From assembly GCA_037952775.1 (NCBI GenBank), contig JBANAY010000003.1, forward strand, positions 31,992,001 to 32,056,000: a stretch of DNA of 64,000 bases, written 5' to 3'. How positions within the stretch are numbered: position 1 is the stretch's first letter; each line of letters starts with the position of its first letter. The notes beneath the pieces are model-generated. The model had not been told where the DNA came from. It saw nothing but the letters and a program-made list of their open reading frames with translations, and ran no database searches. This DNA comes from Clonostachys chloroleuca (lineage: Eukaryota; Ascomycota; Sordariomycetes; Hypocreales; Bionectriaceae). The position numbers were made by a program, and so were the translations under genes. This document shows, piece after piece, positions 12,270 to 23,452 of this stretch.

Positions 12270-14372
12270 TCAGGCAGAGAGCCCGGCGATGGCTTGGGCT
12301 ACTTCTTGAGTGACCCTCTTCTCCCATGTCCGTCGAGTATCTTGGTCGAGCGCAGTTGCGTCTCCGACTTCTTCGTAAAGCTTCCGGGAGATATCTCGGT
12401 TTATCGTGGCGTATTGATCCGAGGTCAGCTTTTGAGCTCGCCAATGTGGTCTAAGCGCGTTTTTCACAATATCGTTGATGTTCTTTTTCTCTTCGGGAGT
12501 CATCGTGGCTCGGGTTGGCGATGCTTCCTCTGCACGTGATGTGGCCCTAGATGGCCGGCGAGGTCGAGGCTGGCGCAGTTCGAGTGTTCGAGTCTCTGTT
12601 GGTCGACCGACTCTAGGTTCGGACTCGGTCTGCTCGCTCGAGTTGCGAGTTGGTGAATAATTTGCTGGCGGGTAGCGTGGCTCGATGTGTGTACTCAGCG
12701 AGAGCGTTGGTGAGGTTGGCCGACCGCCGACGCTGGGCAGCGGAGGCGGGGTCATGGAGAGTGCGCGAGGGCTGCTATGAGCTGAGTGGACTGGTGACAA
12801 CGCTGGGGAGGATGCTTCAGGAACGCCCTGCCACCATGAGTTTATGACTGAGTTGTCGTCCTCGGAGTGAGCATGAGGCTCGAGCTCTTTGAGGAGTGAA
12901 GACACCAGCGGTGGACCATTTTCGTCGCGGTTCAGCTCTCGATTTGCGGTTGGTATAGCCACAGCTACGCGGGTGGCTGGGCCGCCATTTGTCAAGCGAT
13001 GGTTGGGCGGGCCTGAGGTGACGGGTGAGGAGGCGGACGCCGAGGCTTCGCCTTGTTGTGGCGGGAGTCGTCGTGTTCGAGGGCGCTTTAACTTTCTCTC
13101 AGGTTCCTGTACTGGCTCAGCTGGGGACGCTGTCACAGAACGAGTCTTTCGCTTGCGGGAGTTTGTTGGCGTGCCTTCTTCGACCTCCCTCGCTCGCTCA
13201 AGGGCACCCCATGCTCTTCTTTCGTCGACGGTTTCTTCAATAGGAGGAGGTTGTAGGTATTCGCTGATTTGAGGCGGGATGTTGTTCGCAAAGGTCTCTC
13301 GGGCGCCAAGGCGGTTAGCGATGTTCACCCGCTGCTGCCACCTCTGCAACTCTCGTCGATCGAGCTGTTGGAATCTCCTGAATTGCTCCAGCTCTTCTAC
13401 CTCCTCGTCTGCATTGTCGAGGTCGACGTCGCTCAGGTCAAAGAAGCGACCGGCAAAGTGACCCCATGCACCCTGCCACTCGAAATTCCTCGCCTGTTGG
13501 CGTGCGCGCCTCAGGTTGGCACGGGTCCGAACGTTGTGGCCCCTCGAGTCTCGAGGATGAGGCCGAGGTGGATATCGGGGACGGGGTGATCGTATCTCGT
13601 CGGCGGGCGTTGGGGGATCGTCGGCTAGTTGGAAGAGGTGTCGGCATTCCATGCAGTACCAGTCGCCTTGGGGCACTTCCTGCATCCCTAGGCAGTGCGT
13701 GTGGTACGCTGCATCGCAGCTATCGCAAAGAAGGAGGATGTCCTCCCGCTCGGAGGAGTTGCAGATAGGACATGGGCAGCTCTCCTCCTCCTCCTCTTCA
13801 ACATTTTCAACAAGCCACTGCTGAAGGTCAAAGTCGGCGACTTGTTTCTTGTCGTCGACGTGGTATGTAGATAACAAAGTGCCTGCATAATTTGATTGTG
13901 TTAGCCAGGATGAACGTGATGCTGCTGCACGCATTAATGCACTCAGGCGGGAGAGGGACGACGTACCGTCTACACCGTTGAGTACTTTGATGGTGTGGAA
14001 GACCTTGCGGCAAATTGGGCAGGTGTTGGTCTTTTGGGCCCAGGACCGGATGCACGCATTGTGAATAATGTGTTCACATCCGTCTAGTTCTGCGACAATG
14101 TTGAGAAGGCTGTCGTCGCTGTCGCTCTCGATGAGAGCGCCGTTCGTGATTGTACCCGAGGCGGCGCTCTCACTGTCGCTGGTGGCGGCTGCGGACGGTG
14201 CAGTGGATGCAGTGGGCGTTGGTAGTAGTGCTGTAGGCTCAACCTTGGTGGAGGCAGCGACAGCTTCAGAGGCGGGCGGTGGTGGTACCTGCACTGCAAC
14301 GTCTACAGCGGTTGACGACTGCAGACGTGGCAGCGGCTCGAGACATATAATACACTGCTCAGGCTCAGACAT
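12270..14372 (-). CDS. RING + PHD finger protein (PHRF1-like architecture)
   Basis: Predicted nuclear protein of 672 residues with a RING-type E3 ligase module followed by a PHD finger that may read histone tails. Exons: 13967-14372 and 12270-13882; the 84-nt intron (13883-13966) is in phase and stop-free, but it has GTACGT/GCAG ends and a CTAAC branch point, and splicing restores the block NGVDGTLLSTYHVDD. The RING starts with C7/C10 (QCIICLEPLP) and ends with C99-x-H101, H104, C107, C118, C121, so an 88-residue low-complexity insert separates the second and third ligands. The PHD finger follows the acidic NVEEEEEES stretch (CPCPICN through WYCMEC). The middle is disordered and rich in R, S and P. 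A conserved charged C-terminal domain of about 80 residues begins at TPEEKKNINDIVK and may be an RNA polymerase II CTD-binding module as in PHRF1 (inference). The ATG at 14372 places Cys7 near the N-terminus; an upstream in-frame ATG at 14480 adds only non-conserved residues. Confidence 0.82.
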   Translation of the reverse strand: MSEPEQCIICLEPLPRLQSSTAVDVAVQVPPPPASEAVAASTKVEPTALLPTPTASTAPSAAATSDSESAASGTITNGALIESDSDDSLLNIVAELDGCEHIIHNACIRSWAQKTNTCPICRKVFHTIKVLNGVDGTSSLSRLSALMRAAASRSSWLTQSNYAGTLLSTYHVDDKKQVADFDLQQWLVENVEEEEEESCPCPICNSSEREDILLLCDSCDAAYHTHCLGMQEVPQGDWYCMECRHLFQLADDPPTPADEIRSPRPRYPPRPHPRDSRGHNVRTRANLRRARQQARNFEWQGAWGHFAGRFFDLSDVDLDNADEEVEELEQFRRFQQLDRRELQRWQQRVNIANRLGARETFANNIPPQISEYLQPPPIEETVDERRAWGALERAREVEEGTPTNSRKRKTRSVTASPAEPVQEPERKLKRPRTRRLPPQQGEASASASSPVTSGPPNHRLTNGGPATRVAVAIPTANRELNRDENGPPLVSSLLKELEPHAHSEDDNSVINSWWQGVPEASSPALSPVHSAHSSPRALSMTPPPLPSVGGRPTSPTLSLSTHIEPRYPPANYSPTRNSSEQTESEPRVGRPTETRTLELRQPRPRRPSRATSRAEEASPTRATMTPEEKKNINDIVKNALRPHWRAQKLTSDQYATINRDISRKLYEEVGDATALDQDTRRTWEKRVTQEVAQAIAGLSA

Positions 14373-15163
14373 GATGCCGATTGCAATGATACATGCGAGC
14401 TCTTGATGGAAACATGTAAAAGGGGAACAGAAGGCCTGGGGAAAATGATATACAGCGGGGAGGCAAACAGCTGGGAGCAAGCGGATGATGGTTTGAATGT
14501 GGAAGTCAAGGGAAAGGTCGGGGCTGCTGAAAGGAAAACAGTGATGTAGCTGTGTTTCATCAGCGGCAGCGGGCGTTGAGTGCTGGAAGCTCGGGTGCAG
14601 CCCGCTGTGGGTGGTGGAAGGGGGCGACCTTTTTTAGGTTGTATGGGTGATTTCCTGGCCCCAATGCCCGAGGACAAGCAAGTGGGATGGGGGGAAAAGA
14701 GAAGGAAAGAAAGAGAGAAGTGAGCACTGGGTTTCGAGGCGCTGTAGACGCCAGCAACCGGAACCTAATACAAGGCCAGGTATTAGTGAGGTGTGTCTCA
14801 ATTGGGAGAGAGGGGCGGCCTAGCACACCTGGTGGCCACCATGATTATCTCGAGGTACCTTACCTGGTATGAATAGTATGACCTACAACTTCTGACGAGC
14901 GGGTCGTACTATTTGCGAGCCCCTCCCAATCAGCTGCTGCACGGCCCTCCCAGACGATGGGCTGGCTGTTGCACCTGCAGGTCGACCTTGTTGCGGTCTC
15001 TGGCTGGCGGGCGATATGATACGGCACGCGGCCTTGTTCACACAACCGCTGATGCTGCAGATGCACAATACCTGACCATATCACGTGATCCACACCAATA
15101 AAATCCCTCCCAATTGTGGGCTCTTCACATTTCCCACATTCCACATCCCAACCACAACCAATC
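14373..15163. other. Divergent promoter region (RING/PHD gene and unknown gene)
   Basis: These 791 nt between two divergently transcribed start codons contain no credible coding frame. An E-box-like palindrome lies at 15081-15088. Confidence 0.6.
15081..15088. promoter_or_regulatory. E-box palindrome TCACGTGA
   Basis: TCACGTGA is the extended CACGTG site bound by basic helix-loop-helix factors such as Cbf1-type proteins. It lies 76 nt upstream of the ATG at 15164 and is the only regulatory-looking palindrome in this divergent spacer. Binding is not shown by the sequence itself. Confidence 0.35.
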
Positions 15164-16153
15164 ATGAATCTAGATCCCATCACTCCGTCTGACCAGGGAT
15201 CCCCGGCCTCACTGGCTGTCGCCTCAGTGGATACTAACCCAACAACGGTATCCATCAAGCCAGAGGAGCCACCCATTATCCAATTTACCACGCCGCAAGC
15301 TCTCGACGAGACCATCAACAAAGTTACTGGTGATACAATCTATGTCAAACGTATGAGGAAAGTCTTTATCTTATATGCCTTGTATAACCCTAATATTCTT
15401 AATTCTGTAGGTGTAAATGCTACCAGCTTTAGACTCCTTGAGGAGTTTAGAAGTTCTCGCAATCGAAAGTATCGCTTTAAGCGCTACTACCCTGCCGATG
15501 AATTGTTAATCATCACCGTCCCTACACAAACCCATGAGTTCATGCACATCAACTTAATGCAGCTTGTCACAGGCCAAATCATACGTATGAGGCTCGAAGA
15601 GTACTGGCAAGGTACTGCTGCTGTAACATTCAAGTCACTGCACGGCGGAACCAAAGGCGAGGGCGACTCCGGTGGAGGCCCTCTCAATCCTGGTGATAGT
15701 TTCAAGGGCAAATGGCCAACAATCGTGATCGAGGCGGGTTACTCGATGTCTATAGAAGCCCTACGACAAGAGATGAGGTGGTGGTTTCATGCTTCCGACC
15801 ACCAAGTGAAGATCGTGCTCCTTATGAAGGCAACTCTACTACCAAATCGTCAACTAAGCAGTCTTCTTATTGAGAAGTGGAAAGCACATCGACATCCAGG
15901 ACGATCCGGATCAACTACTACACGATCCATATCTCACTTAGAGCCGCAGCTCATGCAAAGTATTATCATCGAAAGGAACCTCGGTAGCACAAACCCCAAT
16001 GCCTCCGAGTCGTATACAGTCACTAGTGGTGAACTGCGACTGGCTTTTGAGGATCTTTTCCTTCGACCACCGAGACAAGGGGAGCGTGATGTTGTTATCA
16101 CAATCCGGAACCTACAATGGGTCGCCGCCAGGATTGGAGATCTAGAAGATTGA
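15164..16153 (+). CDS. Lineage-specific protein of unknown function, possible PD-(D/E)XK-like fold
   Basis: I do not recognise a characterised homologue. A 60-nt AT-rich segment at 15351-15410 has GTATGA...TGTAG ends and is probably an intron; removal gives 309 residues, retention 329, both in frame. The core pattern is a GDSF element, then WPTIVIEAG, a helix ending RWWFHAS, and the strand HQVKIVLLMK, followed by LIEKWKAH. Families of variable fungal proteins share a pattern of this kind (D...WPT-x-V-x-E-x-G...WW...VKIVL...EKW), and the D, E-x-G and V-K spacing recalls a restriction-endonuclease-like core. That fold assignment is inference. The start is the ATG at 15164 with a CCAATC context; an earlier in-frame extension begins with GTG, which fungi do not normally use. 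No signal peptide or membrane segment. Confidence 0.62.
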   Translation: MNLDPITPSDQGSPASLAVASVDTNPTTVSIKPEEPPIIQFTTPQALDETINKVTGDTIYVKRMRKVFILYALYNPNILNSVGVNATSFRLLEEFRSSRNRKYRFKRYYPADELLIITVPTQTHEFMHINLMQLVTGQIIRMRLEEYWQGTAAVTFKSLHGGTKGEGDSGGGPLNPGDSFKGKWPTIVIEAGYSMSIEALRQEMRWWFHASDHQVKIVLLMKATLLPNRQLSSLLIEKWKAHRHPGRSGSTTTRSISHLEPQLMQSIIIERNLGSTNPNASESYTVTSGELRLAFEDLFLRPPRQGERDVVITIRNLQWVAARIGDLED

Positions 16154-19100
16154 ACTGGGAAGGATAATGATGGCCCTAGGCTCAATGAGAGAGCAGGAAG
16201 TTGTATCTCTGTGTCCTACCATGAAAGAAAATGGATAATTCGTACAAGAGTAGAGTAGATACAAGAGAGAGAAAGGGAAAGGCACCTCCCTAATGAAAAA
16301 AAATTATATATGCCAAAGCTCCGTCACTCTCTATACCGAGAGAATATACTTTTATAGCCCCCAACACCAAATAGCCTGTAAATCAACCATCGCATTGCCC
16401 AATGTAGATGCTAACTCGCGGGATAGACCATCGTGGACCAGTTTTCAGGGCTGCAGGGTCTAGTCCAGGTGTTTGCCGTTGTGATGCACTTGGTCGGTAT
16501 GGCCAGGGAAGGGTGGGCGAGCGGAACTCTAAGCAGACTAGGAGCCACCGGTCCGGACGTTTGCGATCCTTATTATGGAGCCCCTTTGGTGCCCTTTGGG
16601 ATGGGGGCTTTAAACAAAGGCGCGTGAGGTGTGTGGTGTCGAGTTTCGCAAGTAAACGAGTAAACGGGGTTTGGCTCTCTGGCCCGCCCTTGGATTTGCA
16701 GAATGGGTGGCTCAGCTGCCGTTGACCGTAATACCGAAGAGGAATGGCTAGGACTGGGCGAGCAACTTCGCCTATTTTCGGTACGTCCTTTACCAGGTTT
16801 CAGGGTCAATTGGTTCCTCAGGGCGAGGGGTGTGGTGTTTCTGTGCGGACTGCCTCTACTCGTGCAAGGGCACAACGCACGGATTGCAGATTGTTGTGCT
16901 TTTTTTGGGGGGGGGGTGAAAAATAATAAAAAACGAGATTTGAGACTGTGACAACTGATCCCAGGAATAGCGTGAGTGGGAGAGTGACCAAGAGCGTATG
17001 CAGCCACGAAATGCCAGGGGTGTAACGGTAATATCGATACGGGGAATCTTGTTTTGATTATCTCCTTCAGTTTAACAGTACGCTGCCCCCCCAGAATGGT
17101 AGGTGAGCATGAAAAAGGCACACTGCTCAGTTTATGACAAGTAATTGCAAGTAGCATATAAATAATATAAGTCGGTAGGGAGACGGGGAGGAGAGACAGT
17201 GCTGAGCAAGGGAATGCCCAGCAAGACCTGGAGATTCACAAGAGCCCACCCCGGAGGAAAAAGGCCAGGCTAGGCTAGCAAATAGTGATATGAGTGCTTG
17301 ACTCAGGGCCTCAGGCTGGCTTAAGCTCAGGGAAACAGCCGTTCTGCTCGCTTCCACGGGCAACGGAACCTCGCTAGAGCCAAAACGGGGAATCGGGACT
17401 GGAGAATAATAGGTGAGGTTGGGACGCATGTACCGGCAAGTGTGTATGTGTATGTGCAGCTGCATGCATGAAAGTGCGAGTGTACCTTGATGATGATGCT
17501 GGGGAATGCGGTGGGAAAAGGCTCGCACGTGTGACCACTCACGGGGTTGGCCTGGGCACCTAGCATAAGACTGGGCTTGTTGTATTGGTCATGAGCGCAT
17601 GGCCACTCGCCATGAACCCGCAAGAGCGCACTAGATACATATTTAGCCGTGTGTTTGTGGGCTGTATATCCCTTTATATGCAATGCCGGCCAGGCTGTAC
17701 AAGGCATCGAGATGGGGGCCTCGCCTACTGTGAGGGTACGAGGAAGGAAGGTCAGTCACAAAAGTATGGGACAATGGGGGCATTAGTTGGCAGGCTGACG
17801 ATATCGCGGCTTCTAGAGTCATCATCGCCGCCTTGTCTTCAATACCGGTGCATGCGTGGCATTCTATTTGCTCCGGAGAGCACCGTGGCCAGCACATGAA
17901 TGAAGAGAATGAGCCTGTCTCGGTGATTGAACCTGCCAGCAACCGTTATTAGGCTGCCGGCTCCCGCTGTTGGCCGCGTCAAATGAGCGTTCCCCATCCA
18001 ATGTTACATAGTACGTACGTGCCACTCGCAGTACACGGCCCTCGCTTATGATGCTGGGACTTTCGATCAGACCCAACCATTACAAACTAACTACAAATGG
18101 GGCTGTCATCATCAACAGCGATTACGGCGTAATGGGCTGCGTGCCTGGATTGACCAAGATCGATGTGACGCTTCCCTGCCTGCCTCTGTGCTCGATTCCC
18201 CCGACGCTGACACACGTGCAGATGGAGGTATATCCATGTACATGTGATATGCATGTTTCTGTTCTCCAGTCTACTTTCCATAAGTTGTATGATGTGCATG
18301 TTTTTAGATTATGAGAGGCTGGCTCATGAGCATGCTCGAAAAGACCCAATCCTACTGGAGCGGGTACCCTGCCGCGGCCAGATACCCTTGGCTGGCTTGT
18401 GCTTAAAAATACAGCCGTGTAGGCAGGCAAAGGCACCGACTGAGACTATATCCGAGATCACAGACATCTCCGATAATCATTTCGAAGCCCGGAATGACTC
18501 CATAGCGTAGCAGGTTCACCGTGCACGAACGCCCATTGCTGGACCGCGCGTGGTGTACTATGTAGAGAAAAAGAGTCATGGGTTCAGGTCGATAGTCGTC
18601 GACGTGCCCCACGATGCTGTTTCTGGGCGGCGAGTGGGGGAATGCGTTGCAAAAGTAAGACTCACTCACGCTCGGAAATGTGCATTCGCCACGATTTTTT
18701 ATTATTTTTATTTTTTGCAATCTTACACCGTCATCCGTTTGAGTCATGGTTTCAAGGCAGCGGCATGAACACGTTTAGCAAAATGGGTTTACGAACTGCA
18801 CACCGTTTGGCGGTGGCGGGTTTGGATTGGATCAGTTGACTTTGCCGTATCCACTTGCATGGGCGGCTGAGGTGAAGGGAATAGAATCACTCAGTGAACT
18901 AGCTCCTGGAGAATTGGAGCCCAATGCGAATCACGCGTGCATTTCTTCTGAAGCCTCACGATGGCACCTTCTCAGGTAAAACAGGTTGAATACATAGTCA
19001 TAGAAACCGAGCCTCCGTCCGGTGCACCGACGCGAAAGGAAACAAGACGGCAGGTGATCACTCTCCTGTGGATATGGGCGAAGCAAAGACTGTAACGAGG

Positions 19101-19357
19101 CGAACCGATTTGACCTGTCACGTTCTCCCAGGCACGGAGTGGCCTGGTCGACTGGGGTTGCGTCCGAGATAACCATGCAAGTCATTTTTCTTTTTTGTTC
19201 CATTGCTAATCGAACGGCTTCTATGACCGCAGACCGAAAATTGACGTCCTGTCGTCAACTCGTAGTGTAGGCACGAAAACCATGTGATCCCCCATGCTCC
19301 AGACCGGAAACCAAAGCCGAAATATTTTCCGTCACAGCGATAAGCGACAAAACAATT
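16154..19357. other. Gene-free 3.2 kb between unknown gene and eL43
   Basis: Nothing coding is recognised. The region includes T7 followed directly by G10 (16900-16916), a TG/TATG-rich simple stretch around 17435-17475, and many short random frames. Both flanking genes end toward it, so no promoter is required here by known genes; an unannotated non-coding transcript is possible but not evidenced. Confidence 0.5.
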
Positions 19358-20079
19358 TTAAACCTCAGCAATCTCCCTCAGACGACGCAGAGTTGATCGC
19401 ATAGCGGCAGCGGCGGGGGTACTGCATAGACAGTTAGTATTTCCGCTCTTGTTCATCTTCGTAGTCCACGAGGACGGCGTCTAGAGACTCGAGGGGTGAG
19501 AAGGGGGCTTCACGCACGAGACAGTGTAAGCACCGCCGGCAACGGTTCGCTTGCAAGACTTGCAGTCCCAGATACCAACGGCCTGGCGGCGGACGGTGAC
19601 CTTGCCGCAGAAGGTGCAAGTATACTTGGCGTGCTGGGTGATTTCCATCTTCTTGACCTGCTTTCGCAGGGAGGCACCGTAACTATATCCAATATCAGCA
19701 TGGCCTGCATTGGAGTTGTGCTTCAAGCCCGAGTCTCCAGCGTCTGCATCTCCCTTGGGAATGGCGAATTTCGACTCTAAGCAATCTGGACATTATCGAA
19801 GTAGGTTCCTTGATTCGAGTTCGGGTTTGAGCTATCCGGAAGAGATCAATTGCTCTCGGAACTCAACGCCTGGAGATTGGTGTATCATGGAGGGTCGAGA
19901 TCGTTTCCTGTCGAGAGATGCAGACGCCTTTGCAAAGGGAATAAATTCGGATGTTGGCGAAGCTTACCGGGTACCGTATTTACCGCTGCGATATAGTTAG
20001 CATTCTGGTTCTTTGGCTGACAACAATTGAACGAGATCAATACGTACGTCACGCCGACCTTCTTTGTGCGCTTGGTCAT
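19358..20079 (-). CDS. RPL43: 60S ribosomal protein eL43 (L37a)
   Basis: Structural protein of the cytosolic large ribosomal subunit with a C4 zinc ribbon. Four exons on the minus strand: 20048-20079 (32 nt), 19968-19985 (18 nt), 19518-19682, 19358-19421; total 279 nt, 92 residues, exactly the family length. The protein starts [20 protein letters not shown], with the zinc ligands in CTFCGK and CKSCK, and ends [10 protein letters not shown]. The 18-nt exon encodes only GKYGT plus split codons, yet all three junctions are GT-AG and in phase. The second intron is 285 nt, long for this locus; I saw no clear box C/D or H/ACA snoRNA in it. High confidence because sequence and length match the family throughout. 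Confidence 0.97.
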
Positions 20080-21171
20080 CTTGTCTGAGGTTGTGTGGTT
20101 TGACGACTCGAGGGGAGGAGTTCGGTGTGATGCGGATGAGGCTTCTGATACCCGGATTTGTGATGGGAGTTGGGGTTGTGATTTTTCTTAGGGCACGCAC
20201 GTGAGAGTTGGTGGGCTTGCAAAATTGGGCTCTGGTGGGGCCCAAAATTGTAGTCAGCACTTTCCAATTGTTTTGCAGCTGAGAAGGGCTTCGGAAAAAA
20301 GATTATTCGGGGGGAGCTGTGGAACCCCACCAAACGCAACAGCTAAACTCTTGCGCATAAAGGCAACAAGGTCAGCAACATCAAATTCCGATACCTAGGT
20401 AGTAATAATCAATTTGATATCAGTTAACTAGCATTTCGAGAGTGGTATCGTTGATATCATTTGGTGTTGTTAAGGCGACATTTTATCATTTCAAGAACAC
20501 GAAACCTACAATGTGTTTTATCTCATCCTCGCTAATCTTCGCTGTAGTACGTACCTACCGACCTATCTGGTTGGGCTACAGATTCCCACTCCGAGGCATT
20601 TCAGAGACTTGAAAATAAGCCATAACACCTTGCGCAATTTTCAACACCTATCGTTTGGATGTAATCGCAGTCGCTTAATTTTTTTTCGGTCAAAGGACGG
20701 GTTTCATGTCAGTTGGCCTGCCTATCAACTACATAGCACTGGCACGTGGGAGCACAAGCCTATACACTATCGTCGGCTGGGTATGCTGCCTTTTCTCAGC
20801 AATGATGAAGAACGGAGTAACTCGATATAAATACCACACGTGTGTATTAGCTAGTAAAGGTGTAGTTTAATCGTAAAAATGAGATCATAACTTTCTTTTA
20901 ATCCAAACTACTGAAATTATCTATTTATTGAAGAAAGTGGCATATTTACAACCAACTCTTCTATTAGTGTCTCATTTCTCCTGCCACCCACTTGACTACC
21001 TACCTACATTGTTTACAGGTGGCTTTTCAAATCCTGGGCTTTACTTTCTTAGCGCAAGCACCCAACTTATCAAGCTGCTCACGAGCTACCATCCTGAGTT
21101 CTGCATTTTATATTGTCCACTCTCTTCTAATAATTTAATTCAGTTTTCAAAGCTCCTGTCACCGAGCTAAG
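20080..21171. other. Divergent promoter region (eL43 and SCCPDH-like gene)
   Basis: The 1.1 kb spacer is AT-rich toward the right gene (20860-21170) and has no recognisable coding frame. It contains a TTAGGG-type motif near eL43 and a perfect TACCTAGGTA palindrome at 20392-20401. Confidence 0.6.
20188..20193 (-). promoter_or_regulatory. CCCTAA (TTAGGG) ribosomal-protein promoter motif
   Basis: TTAGGG on the plus strand (CCCTAA on the gene strand) lies about 110 nt upstream of the eL43 start. In many ascomycetes, ribosomal protein promoters carry this telomere-like word, bound by Tbf1-type factors. A hexamer alone is weak evidence, but its position before a ribosomal protein gene supports it. 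Confidence 0.38.
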
Positions 21172-22744
21172 ATGTCGCTGAAAAAACATGATCGCCAGTA
21201 TGACCTGGTCGTATTTGGGGCAACAGGTAATTCTGTCAAGATTTAGGGGTAATGAAGGAGACGCTGATCGGGTCCAAATTCTAGGATATACTGGCAAACA
21301 CACTGCGGAGTTCGTCACGAAGAACCTTCCCACAAATTTGAAGTGGGCGGTTGCTGGACGGAGTCAGCCGAAGCTTCAAGCTGTGGTCGATGCGTGCCGA
21401 GAGCTGGTTGCTGACAGGGAACAGCCAGGTTCGTCTCACAGCAAACCCCCATCATGTTAAACAAACAACGGATGCGCAAGGCCAACTGCCATAACAGCCC
21501 ACTCCAGCATTGTGATATGTCGACTAATCATGATTGTTGAGATTTAGCCATTGAGATTGCTGATGTGACGGATGAGGCATCGATCGTTGCGCTTGCAAAG
21601 AAGACCTTCATCGTTATCAGCACTGCTGGTCCCTATAGTATCTATGGCGAGACCGTCTTCAAGGCGTGTGCTGAGAATGGCACACATTACGTTGATTGCA
21701 CGGGCGAGTTCCCATGGGTTGGCAAGATGATCACCAAATATGAAAAGGTAGCCAAGGCGAGTGGTGCGCTCATGTTCCCCCAGACTGGCCTCGAGTCTGC
21801 CCCCCCTGATCTGTGCTCATGGGCAATGGCCAAATCCCTCCGAGAGAACCTAAATGCGCAGACGGGGAGGGTCATCATGTCAATTCACACCCTCAGGTAA
21901 CGTTCATTTTTGTGCCTACTGGAGATGATCGGTAGCTAACTCTCATTTCAGATCAAGCGCGTCTGGAGGAACAATAGCATCTGTGTTGAACGTTTTCGAG
22001 ACCTTTAGCTTGAAAGAGCTACAAGCAGCCACCAAGCCTTACGCATACTCTCCAGTTCCTCGCGAGGGCCAGGGGAGGTTCCAGCCAGGTATCATGGCTA
22101 GGATATTCGGATCTAGGAATATCCCCGACCTTGGTACAGTCACTACTTCGCCGGCAGGGTCCACGGATGCGTTCATCGTTGAGCGCACATGGGGTCTCTT
22201 GTCTGCGACGCCAAGCCGAAAAGCTGAATTCTACGGGCCCAACTTCACCTTTGAAGAGTACCTAAGAGTGCGGAATTGGATACAGGGAGTGGCGCTCCAT
22301 TTCTTTTTGACCCTTGGACCGGCTCTCTTGTTGCTATCCTCATTTGCACGGTCACTGCTGAGAAGGGTTACACACCAACCGGGACAGGGCTCTGACGGGG
22401 CTTCAGCCTCAAGGGAAGAGGTTGAGTACCGTGGCACTGCTGAACCGGATGTTAAGTCCGGATCAGGCCAAAAAGCGTTCTGTCGCGTGCGCCATTTCGG
22501 CGGCCCTTATGCTTGTAAGTTTTACCCCGAATAGGCTTCAATGCCTTTTCTGGATGATGAATTCGTTGCTGACGAGATTGCTATAACAGTGTCTGGACTT
22601 CTGATGGCCCAAGTGGCTCTTACTCTTCTCGAGGAGGATGTGCAGCTCGACGGCGGTATCTATACGTCAGCATGCCTGGGGCAGGGCTTGATTGACCGAG
22701 CTGCAAAGGCTGGTTTCAAGATAGAGACTGAGCTTATCTCTTGA
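21172..22744 (+). CDS. Saccharopine dehydrogenase-like oxidoreductase (SCCPDH / trans-acting enoyl reductase family)
   Basis: Predicted NAD(P)-dependent oxidoreductase of 421 residues; substrate unknown. Exons: 21172-21226, 21285-21428, 21548-21896, 21952-22514, 22590-22744, all GT-AG and in phase. The N-terminal Rossmann motif VVFGATGYTGKH is reassembled across the first intron, and the conserved STAGPYSIYGETVFKAC and HYVDCTGEFPW blocks follow. A hydrophobic segment (HFFLTLGPALLLLSSF) in the C-terminal third is typical of this membrane- or lipid-droplet-associated family. A low-complexity stretch around HQPGQGSDGASAS follows. The C-terminus IYTSACLGQGLIDRAAKAG is also conserved in the family. 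A run of seven C inside exon 3 (codons for SAPPD) is read in frame. Family membership is firm; enoyl reductase activity is only the name used for some relatives. Confidence 0.88.
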
Positions 22745-23452
22745 TACCTGAGATTAGAGGAAGACATCCGGTTGGTTTCCGATGTAGGATGTCTTTTCCT
22801 CTGGTAAGCTTAAGTGATGTCTGGTCTAATTCTTCCCCTAGGATTTATTAGCCAGCTGGGCGAAGCCGATTCAGCCATTTACCCAGTACCTTTAGATCTA
22901 TTCTTTACTCCTTGCCGCAAATACCATCCACATAGCAACCAATTATATGATGTTAAAAGAGTCTCGTAAATTTATGCGACAGCTATGCGTGGCGTTTGCT
23001 TCGCATTTGTTGTGTATGGTAACGGCGTTGCCCTGAGAACTGAGGACCAGGGCAGCAGCACGACTTTGCTAGACCTCCACTGTAGACTGTGCCGGAAGGC
23101 CCTGGGGCCGGGGAAGTTTAATGGTTCGCATCCACTATTTCTAGGCCCCACACCCGCCCTTTCATAGCGCCAAAGTGTTGTGTTGCTGCGGTGTCAAACG
23201 TCATCATATGCAGTTTCCCGCGTAGCTTTTTTGTACGGACCGATCATCGTTCATTGGCCTGGAGAATTTAACTCCAACCACATCATTCGACGACATACGA
23301 CCAGACACTCGTGCCGACCGAACGGAAATCGCCAGTTCGGTTTGTTTCCCACTTTACCCATGGACATGATTGCCGCGCATTAAATCTCAATCGTTGGCTT
23401 TTGCCAGCATACTGAGTAGGACCTCTAGCTGTTGCGATCGAATTCATAAACA
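22745..23452. other. Intergenic region upstream of RMD1-like gene
   Basis: These 708 nt lie between two genes on the same strand and contain no credible coding frame. The 3' UTR of the oxidoreductase and the promoter of the next gene are expected here. Confidence 0.6.

Noticed and set aside
13883..13966. Reading through the RING/PHD segment as coding
   Set aside because: It is in phase and stop-free, but has strong GTACGT donor, CTAAC branch and GCAG acceptor, and splicing joins a continuous NGVDGTLLSTYHVDD block.
14373..14480. Upstream in-frame start at 14480 for the RING/PHD gene
   Set aside because: The 36 extra residues look like translated leader; the ATG at 14372 places the first RING cysteine normally.
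17435..17475. TG/ATG-rich stretch as a microsatellite or CRISPR-like repeat
   Set aside because: Units are irregular and too few; CRISPR arrays are not expected in a fungal nuclear genome.
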